Below, one piece after another: positions 48,301 through 60,169 of a stretch of 64,000 nucleotides of DNA (position 1 is the stretch's first letter; every line of letters begins with the position of its first letter). The translations under genes and the position numbers were made by a program. Under the pieces are notes generated by a model. It ran no database searches, was not told the DNA's origin, and saw nothing but the letters and a program-made list of their open reading frames with translations. Origin of the DNA: Nymphaea colorata (Eukaryota > Streptophyta > Magnoliopsida > Nymphaeales > Nymphaeaceae); contig NC_045144.1 in assembly GCF_008831285.2 (NCBI RefSeq), positions 21,157,716-21,221,715 of the forward strand, given 5' to 3'.

Positions 48301-51300
48301 TTTTGGATCCAATACAGAAATTAATGGAAATAAAAGGTTCTAAAAGCAGTAAATTGAATGAAACAAATAAAATGGATCAAATCCAAAATGGATCAGCCCT
48401 ACATCAAGAGGTCTCGAACTAGGTGATCCTCTGTCACCTTTGTTATTTATGGTGGTCATGGACATACTTCTTTGAAGGGGTTGAATTCAGTTCTGATTGT
48501 GGTCCCATTCCATGTCCTTGGGGATACTAGGGAGATGATTAAAGGTATTATAGGTAGGAACTAGGAACCTTACCCATCTTCTGCTGGCTTATCGAGGGTT
48601 TCTTCTCTTTGTGGGGAAAACACATACTTCCCACTGTGAAAATCTTATCAAGAAAATCCTAGTAAGGCTGTCGAAGTGGAAATTGGCTGCTTTATCTTGT
48701 CTTTGCAGGCTGTGCCTTCTCAACCAAAATACATAAGTGCAGGTACAACAGTATGGCATGGCAAGAAAGTATAGAGAAAAAACTGAAAGCCATGAAAGAG
48801 AATGGCCTTGATCTGGATATTATCCAGATCTGGACCATGAACTATCTAGTACACTATAAGTACTTGTGCGGTTGTGCCCCTAAATTACCATACGGACATT
48901 GGTGTGTCACCCAAGATGGAGTACCCATGTTACTTATCTTCTCAACCATAATCTGTATCCCATTCTTCTATTTTTGTGTGCCTTCTTTATGATCCATGGT
49001 TCTGCTATGAAAATAATAAAATCTTTAGCATAAAATTTCTTTTCACGTTTGACTGAAAGAATAGCCACAAGAATCATCAAATATCTTGGGGCAGTATTTC
49101 CATCCTTAAACTGAACAGGGGTAGGCGTAAATGACATTATTGATCTAAATTAAGCCTGCCTTAGATACTTGGCTCTGCAATCTGCATATTTATCCAAGGT
49201 AGGCTTTATGGGATATAATCAACAAATATCTGAAATATCATAGCTTGTGGATGTGAACCAGCAAATCCAAAGATACCTGGAGCTGGAGAAGTCTTTTATG
49301 GAGTTGGAAGAGCATTAACGACAAGGGTGAGTGGAGAATAAGAAATGGAAATATCACTAGAATCTGTCATGATGATTGGGGTCATGGGATTGTTATTTAC
49401 AGGGTTGCAGGGAATGGGTTCTAGAACGTAGAAGCTCAAGCATGTTTGCCAATAGCCAGTGTTGTTGATTCCTGGATGCACAAAGTTTCTAGCAGCTGGG
49501 AGGTGCAAAGGATAGTTCAGGATCTTCCCCTTAGCAAATTGTAGGATGAATGGACTTAGGACAGCAAGGCCTGAAATCATTTTGTAAAGGAGCATGAGAT
49601 GGCATTGTATCAGAAGCAAGAGCCTTAAGGACTCTAGGCATCGGCAATTTTGCCCCTCTCCTCCACAGCCACTGGTTTCTGTTTCTAGTGAGGGAAGGGT
49701 GCCTTCAAGTTCAAACTCAGCATCACCTGAAAAGAAGGGTCTACCTATTGCTAACAGAGGCATCTTTCATTCTTTTATGCGGGGAAGAGGAAACCAATCT
49801 GCATCTCCTGTTTGACTGCTTGATATCTAGAAACATTTGGATGTCTATTCTTGCAAGTTGGTATCTAGAAAAATTTGGAAGTATATTCTTGACAAAATGT
49901 GGCAAAACGTTGTGGAACATAAAGGATTGTGGATGAACTTGGTTGGTCTCTTTGTATTTCAAAAGAGGGCAGTTGAATAAATATTTGAGAATAAGAATTT
50001 GGGAATATGGATGTTGAGGAACAAATTGACTTTTCAGGGTTCCTTGAGCATACCCACGTCTACCTTACCTAGAATGATATGGATGGACCAGAAGAAGCAT
50101 TACCTGAATATGAAATCCAAGTAAACCAAGAAAAGGAAAGAAAGAGATGGCTTTCTATGGCCTCATCCCTGGTCTCTGTTGAAGCAAGTATAAGTTTGAT
50201 AGCATCGTGAACATCCTTAGTGAGTTAAAGGAGACATTAGGAAGATAGCTGCTATGTTCTCAACTAATTTCCAGGTCATTAACGGCAGATATCTCTGATA
50301 TTGTAAATCAAGTCATCATTGTCACAAACACCAAAAGGTAGGCTATATGGCTATAGTGAAGCTACCAACACTAGAGAGTGACCAAGTTTCCATCTACTCT
50401 AGGAGAAGTTTCTCATATGTGCATCAAGAGAATACTTCTAAAGAAATGTTAAGTCCCTACTAACTCCCTTTTGTAACCTTTGTTGGGTTGTCTTCCTTTG
50501 GGAGGTTTTTGGGTTCTCTGTCACCCAGTTTTTTTTCTCATCTGATAAAGAGGTTGGGTTCGATCCTTAGCAAGCTTACATTGGAGAGCTTTCAGACTCA
50601 TTGATGTAAGAGCCTTGATTATAAAAAAAGCATTGGCCCTACTTGATATGTTGTTGAACGCTAGGATGTTACTGTGGCTGCTTGTTCGTACTTATGTCAA
50701 ATTTATTTGGTGACACCTTGTTTTGCCTATTATGTACAGATTCTGCAATTATTATCCATAAGCTGCAAGAAGCATGGATGAATATGCTGAATGAATGCTG
50801 CTGCATACATTTACATATTGCAATCCCATGACGTATGCACATGTCTGTTTGATATATTAAGTTGCTTGGACATCATGTCTGCTTATCCTAACTCTTGTGA
50901 TTGTTGCATTAGTAGTATTTACCTAGGACTCTAGGTCTTTGGTTCAATTGTGCTTGATGGTTAATTTCTAAACTTGTTGCACTTAGTACAGAATTATAAT
51001 ATGATGGCGATAGAATCATTGGGGAGTTATCTGAATTAGATGCAACATGAGCTTGATTTGATTCTTGTTGCCTCTCGATTCCTGCAATTAACTGCTTGTG
51101 CTGGATATTCTAGACAATTTTGTCTCTAGGGCCTGATTGAGCTTGCTTTTTACGAGTACTTTACCTGCTTGTATTGCTCTCCATACTCTGACTATTGTTA
51201 TGGACGTGATATTTGAAGGCCCATGATCATCTATAGTATGCAGTATTTGAAGATCCATGATCATGTGTTGCATGCAACTTAATTTTATCATGTCTAACAT

Positions 51301-54300
51301 TGCAGGTTTCATCCATCTTGCATGGGTATGACTATAGAACAAGCAAAAAAGTTAGATCACTTTTTATGTTCTGACTGCTCCTCTGAAGATGAAGAGAAGA
51401 AGCCAAACAATGTATATCCTGTTTCACCTTTAGCTGAACACAAGGTCAGAAAATGTTTTCTTCTCTGGAATATACTTATCCATTATTTTGTTTTTATGCT
51501 TCTTATCCTTGGTGAGGGTTACATCTATCATATTGAATAACTGACGTCTTAGTGAATGGCATAATTAACAAAAGAGCTTCAATCATTCTTCCTGTGAGTA
51601 TGTGAGGTTGACAAGCTATTTCGTGATATTATGGTATATAATTGATTTTGATTCTGTTGTCACTCTTCAAAAAGCACATCGCTGCTAATAGCATTATGAG
51701 AAAGTAAATGCATCTGATCATGCAACTATGTATGTGTGCTTCAAAGTTTCCTTTTTTCTTTCCTCTTATTTCATGATTTTCTAGTGTAATTGTTTTTTCA
51801 CATCTTTAAGATAACAAAAAGGCAAAAGGCGGTGGATTGAAATTACTTTCCTTAGGTTATCTAATCAAAGGTAGCAGAAGGTCTTTCTTTTTTTTCTGAG
51901 CATTGTTTGGAATGAAGGGGCCTGTACAATGTGCCTTCATTGAACAAGCAGCGATGTCCTTAAGATAAAACCAACAAATGCTTCATTATCCCATCATCTT
52001 CTCTTTTTTTCTTGGCATATCCATTCTTATTGTTCTCCATGCCCTCTACTTTAAGCTAATGAAAAGGAAAACAGTCTTCAATTGGGGAACTTGCTTTCTT
52101 TAGATTACTGACTCAAATGTAGCACAATGGTCTTTGTTTTCTTTTTTAACATTGTTATTATGTTACGGAAGGGCCTGCACAGAGGTGTTTCATTCGAGGA
52201 GTGGTCTTGCCCTGAAAAGAACACTACAATGCATTATTATCTCTTCAAACTTCTTTTTGCATATCCGCACTCTCTCTCTCTCTTCTTTTTGTGCATATGC
52301 TGCCATGAGTCTGTTGCTTTGTAATCATATTCGTTAGATTTATTAGAAACTTAGATCTAACTGTTGTATGCAAAAGTTAAGTACTTGGGTTGCCTTTTCA
52401 TGTAGATGTGCATGAGTTGCCAATCCGGCTTTGTCTACCTATGCATGACAGTTGAGAAAGGATCTATCCTGTCACTTGACTTTGATGGGGTAATGATGTG
52501 AATGTCATATACAAGCCTAGGCTTCTTTGAGGACATTGAAATCAAAGATTCGATGGAATTTACTAATTTAGATTTATTTCCAAAAACATGATCACAGTTA
52601 TGGTTGAACTGAAAACTAGTGCTGAATCTATTTATTTCATCAGATTTAGCAAAATAACTTTCTTATATATATTTATTTTTATGATTTGATTGTGACATAT
52701 GAGCATATTTCTCGTGAGCCACAAAAGTTAACATCCATAGTATATTGAAACTTGGCAACTCAAGAAATCATTCTTTCATCTATACCCAAAAGTTAACATC
52801 CACGTAAGGGAAGAAAATTCTATATTCTGATCCTTAGGGAACAAACAGTTCCAGCATGTCTATATGATTAGATAATGAACAATTTGCACCTGAATTTCCA
52901 CTTCAAGATGAAAGAAATCATTCTTTCATCTATACCCAAAAAGTTAACATCCACGTGAGGGAAGAAAATTCTATATTCTGATCCTTAGGGAACAAACAGT
53001 TCCAGCATGTCTATATGATTAGATAATGAACAATTTGCACCTGAATTTCCACTTCAAGATTACTGTATCTCCATCAATACCAGATATTTATCCTACATAG
53101 TACACATAGTCATATGCACTTGCAAAAACTATATATTCCTAGTGGCAGATTAGTTTCCATAGTAATCTTGCTATATATTTAGCAGAACATATTTACTTTA
53201 TTTAGTGTAATCATCTTTTTTAGAAATTTAAATTATCTATAACCATTTTACACTAATCCAAATTATTAATAACCAGGATAAAAAGGAGTTGACATCGATT
53301 ATAGATGGAAAATACCCAAATTTTTAGGTTATTTTGCAAATCAGGAGATAAGTTAAGAAAGCATTGATTGAACTAAGATATTTGTGAGATCTTTTTTTTG
53401 GTCAAAATTATGACTATATATATGTGTATCCTATGTTGCCAATTGCACTTGATATCCTTTTCCAAAAAGCAGCAATGACCTTGTTTTTGTTCACTGAATG
53501 TGCATTGCGATGGGGATGCAGTCATGAACTCAAATGGATCCAGCTTACGCATGTCTGTGACTCTGTGTGCATGTGCAATTGTTTTACTGGCTTCTTGAGA
53601 CTCTGCACTTTTTTCCATTTCCGCACCCACACCAAGTGACAGAGCTTACCATTGCATGGGAATCTAGATGTCTAATGATGTTTCATTGATTTTTGAATAA
53701 TTTTGCTTGTATGATTTGAAGGGTGAAAACTGAATTGACATCAGGTTCCCACCCATTGGGGTTGTCCGATTATCTCCTCTGTCTCGGTTTTCAGTGTACT
53801 CATAAAGGTATATTGACAGACCAAATGAAAGGTTCCCATGACCAGGTGACCCTTTAGGGTGAAATGGGTGCCACCTGATCCTCTCTTGTGTAAACATGCT
53901 CTAGTAGTTTAAAGAGGTTTTGGTCTTAGTGTTTGAATTAGCACAAGTTCATTTAGAGTTTTCCTTTCCCATAAAGCTCGTGACTTCTTCTTTTGTTCAT
54001 TTTGATAACAAAATTATAATATTGCTTTCTGCTCTCTCTCGCGCTCTCTCTTTGTGATTGCATCACATGTCAAGGAAATGATGGGTTTCAATTTTTTATC
54101 ACTTTAAAAGCTGGGTCCACCAGGTCCTCTTCATCAAGATGAACAGTTATTTTCCAATATCCAGGACTCTCTCCTTCTCTCTCTCTTGCTGTCTAGAGAT
54201 ATGCTGCCTTGTTATTCTGAACCTTTAAAGCTCCTTCGGTAAATCTAATTCACAAATGGATATTACTTATCCAGAATCTAGGGGAAAATTTGTAGAGTAG

Positions 54301-55996
54301 ATTGTATAGGTTGAAATGGCTTAGACTGTAGATTCTTAAATCAATCCGTATAAAATTATTGATTATCTTTTATTTTTGAAATATGTACATGGGAACCATG
54401 CGTTTAGACTTTAGAATTACAAAAGAAGATGCTGTAGTGCTGGACGATTGTCCAGGTTTCAGAATGCTGGTCAACATAAAAGTCCCCTCATTGTAATTGG
54501 ATTATGGAACTAAGAGGGTTATGTAATTCCATATGTGTACATCTGTTTTTGTGCTTCTTGTGAGTGAGTGCTTTCTTTTGCATTTCTGTTAGTTTATCTG
54601 CATTAAATGTTCCTTCTTTTTTTTGTCTAATCAACTTGATAATTTATACAAAATAGAAAAATCTTATCTTCTTTCAAAAGGTAAAAGATTTATTTACCAC
54701 TATTTTTTTTTCCTCGCTCTGATGCTACTATGCAACCAACCGTCAGGGCACTATGATTATCCATTCTTCAGCACATTCATGTATGCCATTGCAATTTCAT
54801 GGCTACTGCCACGTCTTTCCTGTTACCACCGTGCCTTATTTTCTATTTTCATCCCAATAAAAGGTGATTAAAGTTAAAATTTGAATTTGCTGCTTCTGTG
54901 TTGTTTCCCGTCTCTTTCTTCTTTCTTTAACATGTTAGGTCCTCAAAGCTGGTTATCTTTTTAAATGATGCAGTAGCAGAGGGTAAACATAGCAACTTGT
55001 GTTTTTTATGGTTGATCAAAATCAGAACTAAATTCAGTAGTGTATTGGTTTTTACGTTAGTGTTTCTCTTCCTCGTATGTTTTAATTTGGAATCTGCTTC
55101 GAGTTATAGTGGGGTTGATGTGATGATCATATGAACTCTTGAACTTCAGTTACATAGCAGCTCCTCAAAGTTTTCAGTACAAGTGATCAGCAGTATTCGC
55201 GCTTCTAGGGTTCTATTCATTTCAAATATTTGGGATGAGGAACCTAGATAAAATATGTGCCTTCGAACTCAAAAGCTCTCTGGCTATGTTTTTTCTTTTC
55301 AACCAAGTTTTCTGATAAAGTAGGCTTCAGAAGCTAGGAACAGTTCTTAGTTGTGGATCTTCTTTACTGAGGCCTATTTTGTCAAAACAAAATGTTTTAT
55401 GTTTCTTGTGAAGAAGAAAATGATATGTACCTCTTAGGATTTAAGGTGTATGGAGCAATGCTGGTATTGTCATTGGATTCAATATGGTTGTGATTAATCA
55501 TCGTGACGAGTTTAAGGCAGCAAATTTCTTAAGAGATTTTGGGTGTCTGCAAAATCCTTGAAAAAGTAAATTTTAAAAATTTTGCAAATATTTGTTTGAA
55601 GGTAGCCTTATTTTCTTATCAAGGAGTTTTCAGCAATTTATGATGACATGAGACATGTTCACAAGTTTCACCTTAAAATTGTAGTGAGGTGCCATATTGC
55701 CCTTTCTGTCTGTTCTTCTTAGCAAGAAGGCAGTGATATTTTTGAGGGGTATCAGATTTGTGAGTCTCATCATTTACGTATCTCATACAGGCAAAGCACT
55801 CGGTTTTCTATTTACAGAAGAAAATGTCCTTGATTATGGGCCATGTCCAAATGGTGCACAACTTGTGCAACCATTGTTTTGTTGGTTAATTTATCCTTTA
55901 GCTTTTTTGAATGCGACTTCCGCCAAAATTTCACGAAAGTTCTTTAATGACATGGCATTGGTGTTTCAGGTGGAACCTAAACGTCGCAAGAGATAA
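42383..55996 (+). CDS. EBS: BAH-PHD chromatin reader, EBS/SHL family
   Basis: EBS-type proteins bind methylated histone H3: the PHD finger reads H3K4me2/3 and the BAH domain H3K27me3, acting in the nucleus to repress floral genes such as FT. Exons: 42383-42455, 42634-42976, 43102-43170, 51306-51444, 55970-55996, totalling 651 nt (216 aa), slightly short of the usual 228-234. The start [20 protein letters not shown] matches EBS more than SHL. The BAH domain spans about residues 25-140 ([51 protein letters not shown]). The PHD finger has C141, C143, C156, C159, H164, C167, C183 and C186, a C4HC3 set, with W162 for the aromatic cage. The last exon is only 27 nt and adds the basic tail PKRRKR, a likely nuclear signal. 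Introns 3 (8.1 kb) and 4 (4.5 kb) are filled with repeats. The last exon is the least certain part. Confidence 0.94.
43171..46639. other. First part of EBS intron 3, unassigned
   Basis: Mostly single-copy-looking AT-rich intron with a TG/AG microsatellite at about 44879-44924. The part next to the LINE (about 45900-46640) may be its decayed upstream section, including a 177-codon minus-strand frame at 46225-46758 that matches nothing I know. Confidence 0.45.
46999..47390. repeat. Diverged 200-bp tandem duplication in LTR-like sequence
   Basis: TTGGAAATCTTTAAGAGC at 46999 and TTGGAAATTTTCAAAGGC at 47199 begin two related units that share GGTTAA, TTCCTA/TTCCTT, GAAGTTATTAGGG/AAAGTTGTTAGGG, GCAGGTT and GGAGTGGG-like words. 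They lie just upstream of, and probably belong to, the + strand LTR. Confidence 0.6.
47455..47855 (+). mobile_element. LTR end, primer-binding site and leader of an LTR retrotransposon (+ arm)
   Basis: The LTR part contains CTATTTAAGGGC (TATA-like), GAAGTTGAGCAATGAATGTAA and a T-rich tail. It is followed by GATTGGTATTGGAGCC (about 47749-47764), a slightly mutated form of the TGGTATCAGAGCC site primed by initiator tRNA-Met. The leader then runs GATCTTCATCAT and on into a Lys/Glu-rich frame like the start of a gag. No pol follows. Its mirror copy is at 47985-48390. Confidence 0.75.
47985..48390 (-). mobile_element. LTR end, primer-binding site and leader (- arm), inverted copy of 47455-47855
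   Basis: Read on the minus strand, this copy has the same order as the + arm: GGATCCAAAATTACTGGAAG, CCTATTAAAGG, AAAGTTGAGCAATAAC, then AAATTGGTATTAGAGCTAGG as the primer-binding site (complement near 48092-48111), then GGTCTTCATCATGGC and AACAAAGGAACAAG. The two arms therefore face each other with about 130 bp between. It is diverged from its partner by substitutions and small gaps. Confidence 0.75.
51836..52330. repeat. Old tandem duplication, unit about 247 bp, EBS intron 4
   Basis: CTTTCCTTAGGTTATCTAATC near 51846 and CTTTCTTTAGATTACTGACTC near 52093 start parallel stretches sharing GTAGCA, GGTCTTT, AAGGGCCTG, TTCATT and GGCATATCC/TGCATATCC words. The copies are well diverged, with length differences. 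Confidence 0.6.
52763..53060. repeat. Recent tandem duplication, unit about 149 bp, EBS intron 4
   Basis: Two copies (52763-52912 and 52913-53060) are nearly identical; I see only one A inserted in CCCAAAAAGTT and one A to G change in CACGTAAGGG versus CACGTGAGGG. The near identity shows the event is recent or the copies have been homogenised. Confidence 0.92.
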
Positions 55997-57204
55997 AACT
56001 GTTAATCCGAAAAGGGAACGTTGCCTCTTCTGCACAGGGGGTGAGCGTTGTCTTTTAGAAACTTGTAGCCTGTATTCCTGTGTGGAACTGTACAGTGCAG
56101 TGAGCAGTGCTTGCATCAACTGAAGGTTTTAGATCTACTTAGTGGTTTAACTTATATCATATTCTAGTGTTGGGAATGGATGGTTTACCCTGTTTACTTT
56201 GCCTTTCTCTGTTGGGAACAGTGGGAACTAGTGAGACACAAAATATGCATTGCCGGTTTTGTCATCGTGTTGTACAATCTGTTCAAACTAGTATATGTGT
56301 TGTTCAGGCATGTGAATTATTTTACCTTTTCACCAAGACCCACCAACATCTTGGTCGGCTGGAAACAGATTTTATGTCCTGGTACCCATTCTGCTTGCAC
56401 CAGTAGCTAAATGCTAATAGTGATATGCAACCTGGTTCCTTTGATGGTGCCTTCTTGTCATTTGATAATGGATCTACTGTCCGAGAACTGTGTTTTGATA
56501 CTTGGAAGCTGGGTCTTTGTTTTAGCTTTTTCTGCTAATAGCCGTTGGACCAGGCGACTCAGATTGACTCGGACAACTAGCAAGTGTCAGATGTGAAATA
56601 TGAGACAATTGTGTAAACTTTTAACCACGGATTTCAAAGTAGATTAGAATTTCATTGTATTTGTCCATACATGTGATGTTTCTGCTTTATCTACTTTTAA
56701 TACCTTACTTTTTTGTTGCGGGCGCAAAAGAGATGCGATGGGTGTCAAATTGAATGTCCTGAATCAATTTTCATCTCTGCCAGTCTGCATCCTGAGCTTT
56801 TTCCTGTCATCATCGTAAGACTTGATGGTAAGAGCTCACTCAGAGTTTTTCCTTTTGAAGGTTTCTCATCATCAAACATAACAAAATCTGGGTAGCAACT
56901 CAGGTTTTCCAATTAAAATTACTGGAGTAGTTGTATTTGAGAAGACGCTAGTTTACACAGCAGGAACGAGAAAGGAAATCAAACATGCGTCATTTGCAAC
57001 ATGGGTTTGAAACAACAAATGGCTGCCGTTGCTGAAGATCAGAATTCCTGAACAAGATCTAACAAAAGTTACAGACTGAGGAGAGAAGCATGTTCTGTGA
57101 GCATATGCTAGCGTAACCTACCAACTATGGTTGCATTTATAATAGTTTTCAATCTGCAATTGAAATTTACTGCCTCTGTCTTACCTCACTAATTGCATCA
57201 TTAC

Positions 57205-57375
57205 TCGAAGCGAAAAGATATGGTTCCATTCATGCAATTGACGTGCTTTGGATTTACCTCACTAGCTGCGTGCAAAGATATGATTGCATTCATGCAATTG
57301 ATGTGCCTCGGTTTTATTTTACTAGCTGCATCATTTTCCCAAGTGCAAAGATATGGTTGTATTCATGTTAACTAG
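57205..57375. repeat. Short tandem repeat after EBS, three copies of 60-73 bp
   Basis: AGATATGG or AGATATGATT begins at 57216, 57276 and 57349. The first two copies continue into CATTCATGCAATTGA; the third reads ATTCATGTTAAC. A similar CTCACTAGCTGC phrase lies between copies. Confidence 0.7.
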
Positions 57376-59269
57376 TAAAAAATTTCAACTGACCTATCTA
57401 AGTTAAATAGTCTAAAAAAAGACTTCTATCTTTTGGGTGGTTTTTCTGGGCTGTCTTCCCCGTTCAATCAGCAGCGAATCCAACAATTTGGTGGTCTATG
57501 TCGTTGCAAAAACGGTTCAAATCATATGATAGAAGATGAAGAAGCAAGAGACTTGCAACAAAAGCAGTGACCACCTGCTTACAAGATTGAATTTTAAGAC
57601 CTTGAAGTTGAAAGAGCTTAAGTTTTCAGTAATTGAGACGTCTTTTGGCACAATCCAATAAAAGTCTGCCCACCACCAACTTGTCTTTCAAAGGATAGAA
57701 GAAAACCAGAGATTCGTCACATGAGTTGGTCTCAATTTGTTCCAAATCTTACTTATCAAGGGGAAAGGGCAAGAATGCTCAACACAACTTAACAGAAAAA
57801 CGTCAGAAATGTGAGATTGATTTAAAGGCCTTTTGTGAAAATTCTTTTGTAAGTTGATAAAGGATCCGAACGTGGAAATTTAACGTAATCAAACTGATTT
57901 TGATGGACATTGCAGTTTGATTTTCACATAAAAATTTGGTTCTAAGTTTAAGTTACATTGATTAGTTATGCACGGAAAATAGTTGGAACAACTGATAGAT
58001 AGGGTTGTACGTTAACCAGGCTCAAACTGGCCTTGGCCTGCCTGAACCCGGTTTGATCTTGATGGGTCCTGACCGAGACCTGATGCTAGCCGGCCCTCAA
58101 AAGCTAACAGTTCTTTAATTCTGCTTCTAATGAGCATCATGTGTATGCATTCAATAATGGGCATTGGATGCACGTTAATTTCAAATTCCTTCAACTATCT
58201 TCTCTCATTAGGAAACAAAGATAAGGGGTTAGTTAGAAATTGGTATTCTTTTATGGAGAATTATATTATGTTGTTGTGTACTAAATGTTGCCGAATGGTT
58301 AAAAACTAAAATCCGTCTCTAAAAATAGTAAGAATCATTGTTAAAAACACCATGAACTGGTGCTCCATCATAAGTCATTTCTAATGCCCATGTAATGACT
58401 GTTTTTTAATAGATTTTTTAACTATCTGGAAACATCCACGCATAACAGCATATAATTCCCCGCATCTTTTTTTATGTAAACTACATTTAAAATTTAAGAA
58501 ATACAACTATAGTATTATCATTATAATAACATAGTATTAATATTAGGTTAGTATTTTAAAATTTTGATTATTTTATTTCATTGGGACTTAAATTGGCTTC
58601 ATGCCTTGATCCATTAATTTTGGCTGGAAGTCAAAAGAGTGTGCTGACCCATTGCCTTTGCTCGCATCTTGAATTCCTGATGGAGTTTGATGTTGATTTT
58701 GGACGACTGGTAGGGTGAAGTCCCTGATCAGATGCTGCCAAGCCTACCTAAAGGTTCACGTGACCTACTAAAAGAAAAATAATTAAAACTAATTTACATT
58801 TTTTTTTAAGAAAATAAAACTTAGGTGATCATTGACCTCTCCGCCTCAAGACTATGCTTTGAACATTATGATTTTTAATAAGTATTAAGCTCAATTTTTT
58901 TTTTTGCTTAAAATTGATTAAACTATGTTTTCATGGTATTATATTAAATTTCTTGCAAAAGTTGTTAAAAATTTATTGGTTCACAAATCCTTAAAATGGA
59001 CGGGCGGACTGGAATGCGTTATGAGGCACGTCAACGTTCAATCATGTATCGAAAAAGAAAGGTGGGTCCTACCAATGGTGAAGCTAGAAATTTCTTGTTA
59101 AAGTGAATAATTTATTTTAAAATTTACATTCTCAAATATACTTATATGTAAAAAAATGAAAACTAGTGAAATACACATGTACATATATTTTTTAGGGTTA
59201 ACATGAATAATTGTCTACACCAGCCACAATATAGGGTTACTATTGCGTCTTATATAGGGGTGAACACGA

Positions 59270-59660
59270 GTCGAGTCAAGCCTGAGTTCAGTTAGTTTAG
59301 TTAGCTTGAGTTTGACTCGCTCGAGCTCGAGAATAGGTCGACAGAAGCAACTTGAGCTCAGTTCGGCAGTTTACATGTTGAGCTCGGGCTCGACTCGATT
59401 AAGGCTCGACAAACTCGTTTGAGTATAATTTATATTCATCATTACGTGTTGAGCTCGAGCTCGACTTGATCAAGACTCGACAAACTCATTTTATTCATAA
59501 AACTGATATTCATCGTTACGTGTTGAGTTCGAGCTCGACTCAATCAAGGATCGGCAAACTCGTAACTCATTTGAATATATCGACTTGATTAAAGTTCAAC
59601 AAACTTGATTAAGGCTCGAGTTCAACTTGTTAAGTAAATTACTCGGTTCAAACTCGTTCA
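59270..59660. repeat. Degenerate 72-bp tandem repeat rich in GAGCTCGAGCTCGACT
   Basis: Units starting TTACATGTTGAGCTCG (59371), TTACGTGTTGAGCTCG (59442) and TTACGTGTTGAGTTCG (59516) each continue with CGACTCGAT-like and GACAAACTC. Broken pieces of the same words flank the array on both sides. Similar GAGCTCGA arrays are common inside plant transposons; no coding content is seen. Confidence 0.75.
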
Positions 59661-60169
59661 CGAGTGAAGCTTGTTCACCCATAATCCTACATGCAAGTTG
59701 ACCCATGTGAGATCCAACTCTATACTCAAACGCACTCGTGGAGCCACAATATTGGTTCATGTGGGCAGTTGCCCACACCCGTTCCAATTTTTTCTTTATT
59801 TTTATATAGATGACTTTAAATATTTGTTTATTTATATGTACTAGTTCCTTATGAGAAATCAAAATTTTTGAAATGGTATTTTTCAATCAGAAAGATTCTG
59901 ACTCTCAGTACAAAAAGGCAAGAAGAATGAGGTGAAAGCTTTTTTTAGCACCACATATGAACTGCGTTGTTGAATTTCTTCAGCACAAGAAAAAATGAAT
60001 TTCTTCAGCACAAGAAAACACATAATACTTTGTAAGTTAACTGTATTTGCAAATAAATAAAAATTTGGAATTTTTGTAAATTGTTTTATTGATGCCTTTA
60101 TTCCACCATTATCCGCGACTAATGATTTTCAAATGATCAAGAATAAAAAATAGTTTCACCAGAAAGATG

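Larger units (their letters stand above)
46640..50630 (+). mobile_element. Degenerate L1-type LINE (ORF2 reverse transcriptase to 3' end) in EBS intron 3, interrupted
   Basis: Pieces of plant L1 ORF2 occur in order on the + strand. [15 protein letters not shown] near 46736-46780 resembles the family's [24 protein letters not shown] near 46825-46871 and [13 protein letters not shown] near 46902-46940 follow, where FDFSKAYDRVSW-like sequence is expected. After an interruption comes [15 protein letters not shown] at about 48396-48440, then [13 protein letters not shown] near 48640, [16 protein letters not shown] near 49332-49380, and [21 protein letters not shown] at about 49780-49842, a zf-RVT-type C terminus. 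A T-rich 3' region and short A-run at 50622-50629 may mark its end. Many stops make it inactive. The endonuclease and ORF1 were not recognised. It runs in the same direction as EBS. Confidence 0.85.
55997..60140. other. EBS 3' flank and spacer to the MPC gene
   Basis: The first several hundred bases are probably EBS 3' UTR, though no clear AATAAA is seen. Beyond are the 57-kb and 59-kb tandem repeats and a GTGGGCAGTTGCCCAC word at 59761-59776. No supported gene. Confidence 0.5.

Noticed and set aside
49296-49763. 155-codon minus-strand open frame
   Set aside because: It is antisense to recognisable LINE ORF2 C-terminal sequence.
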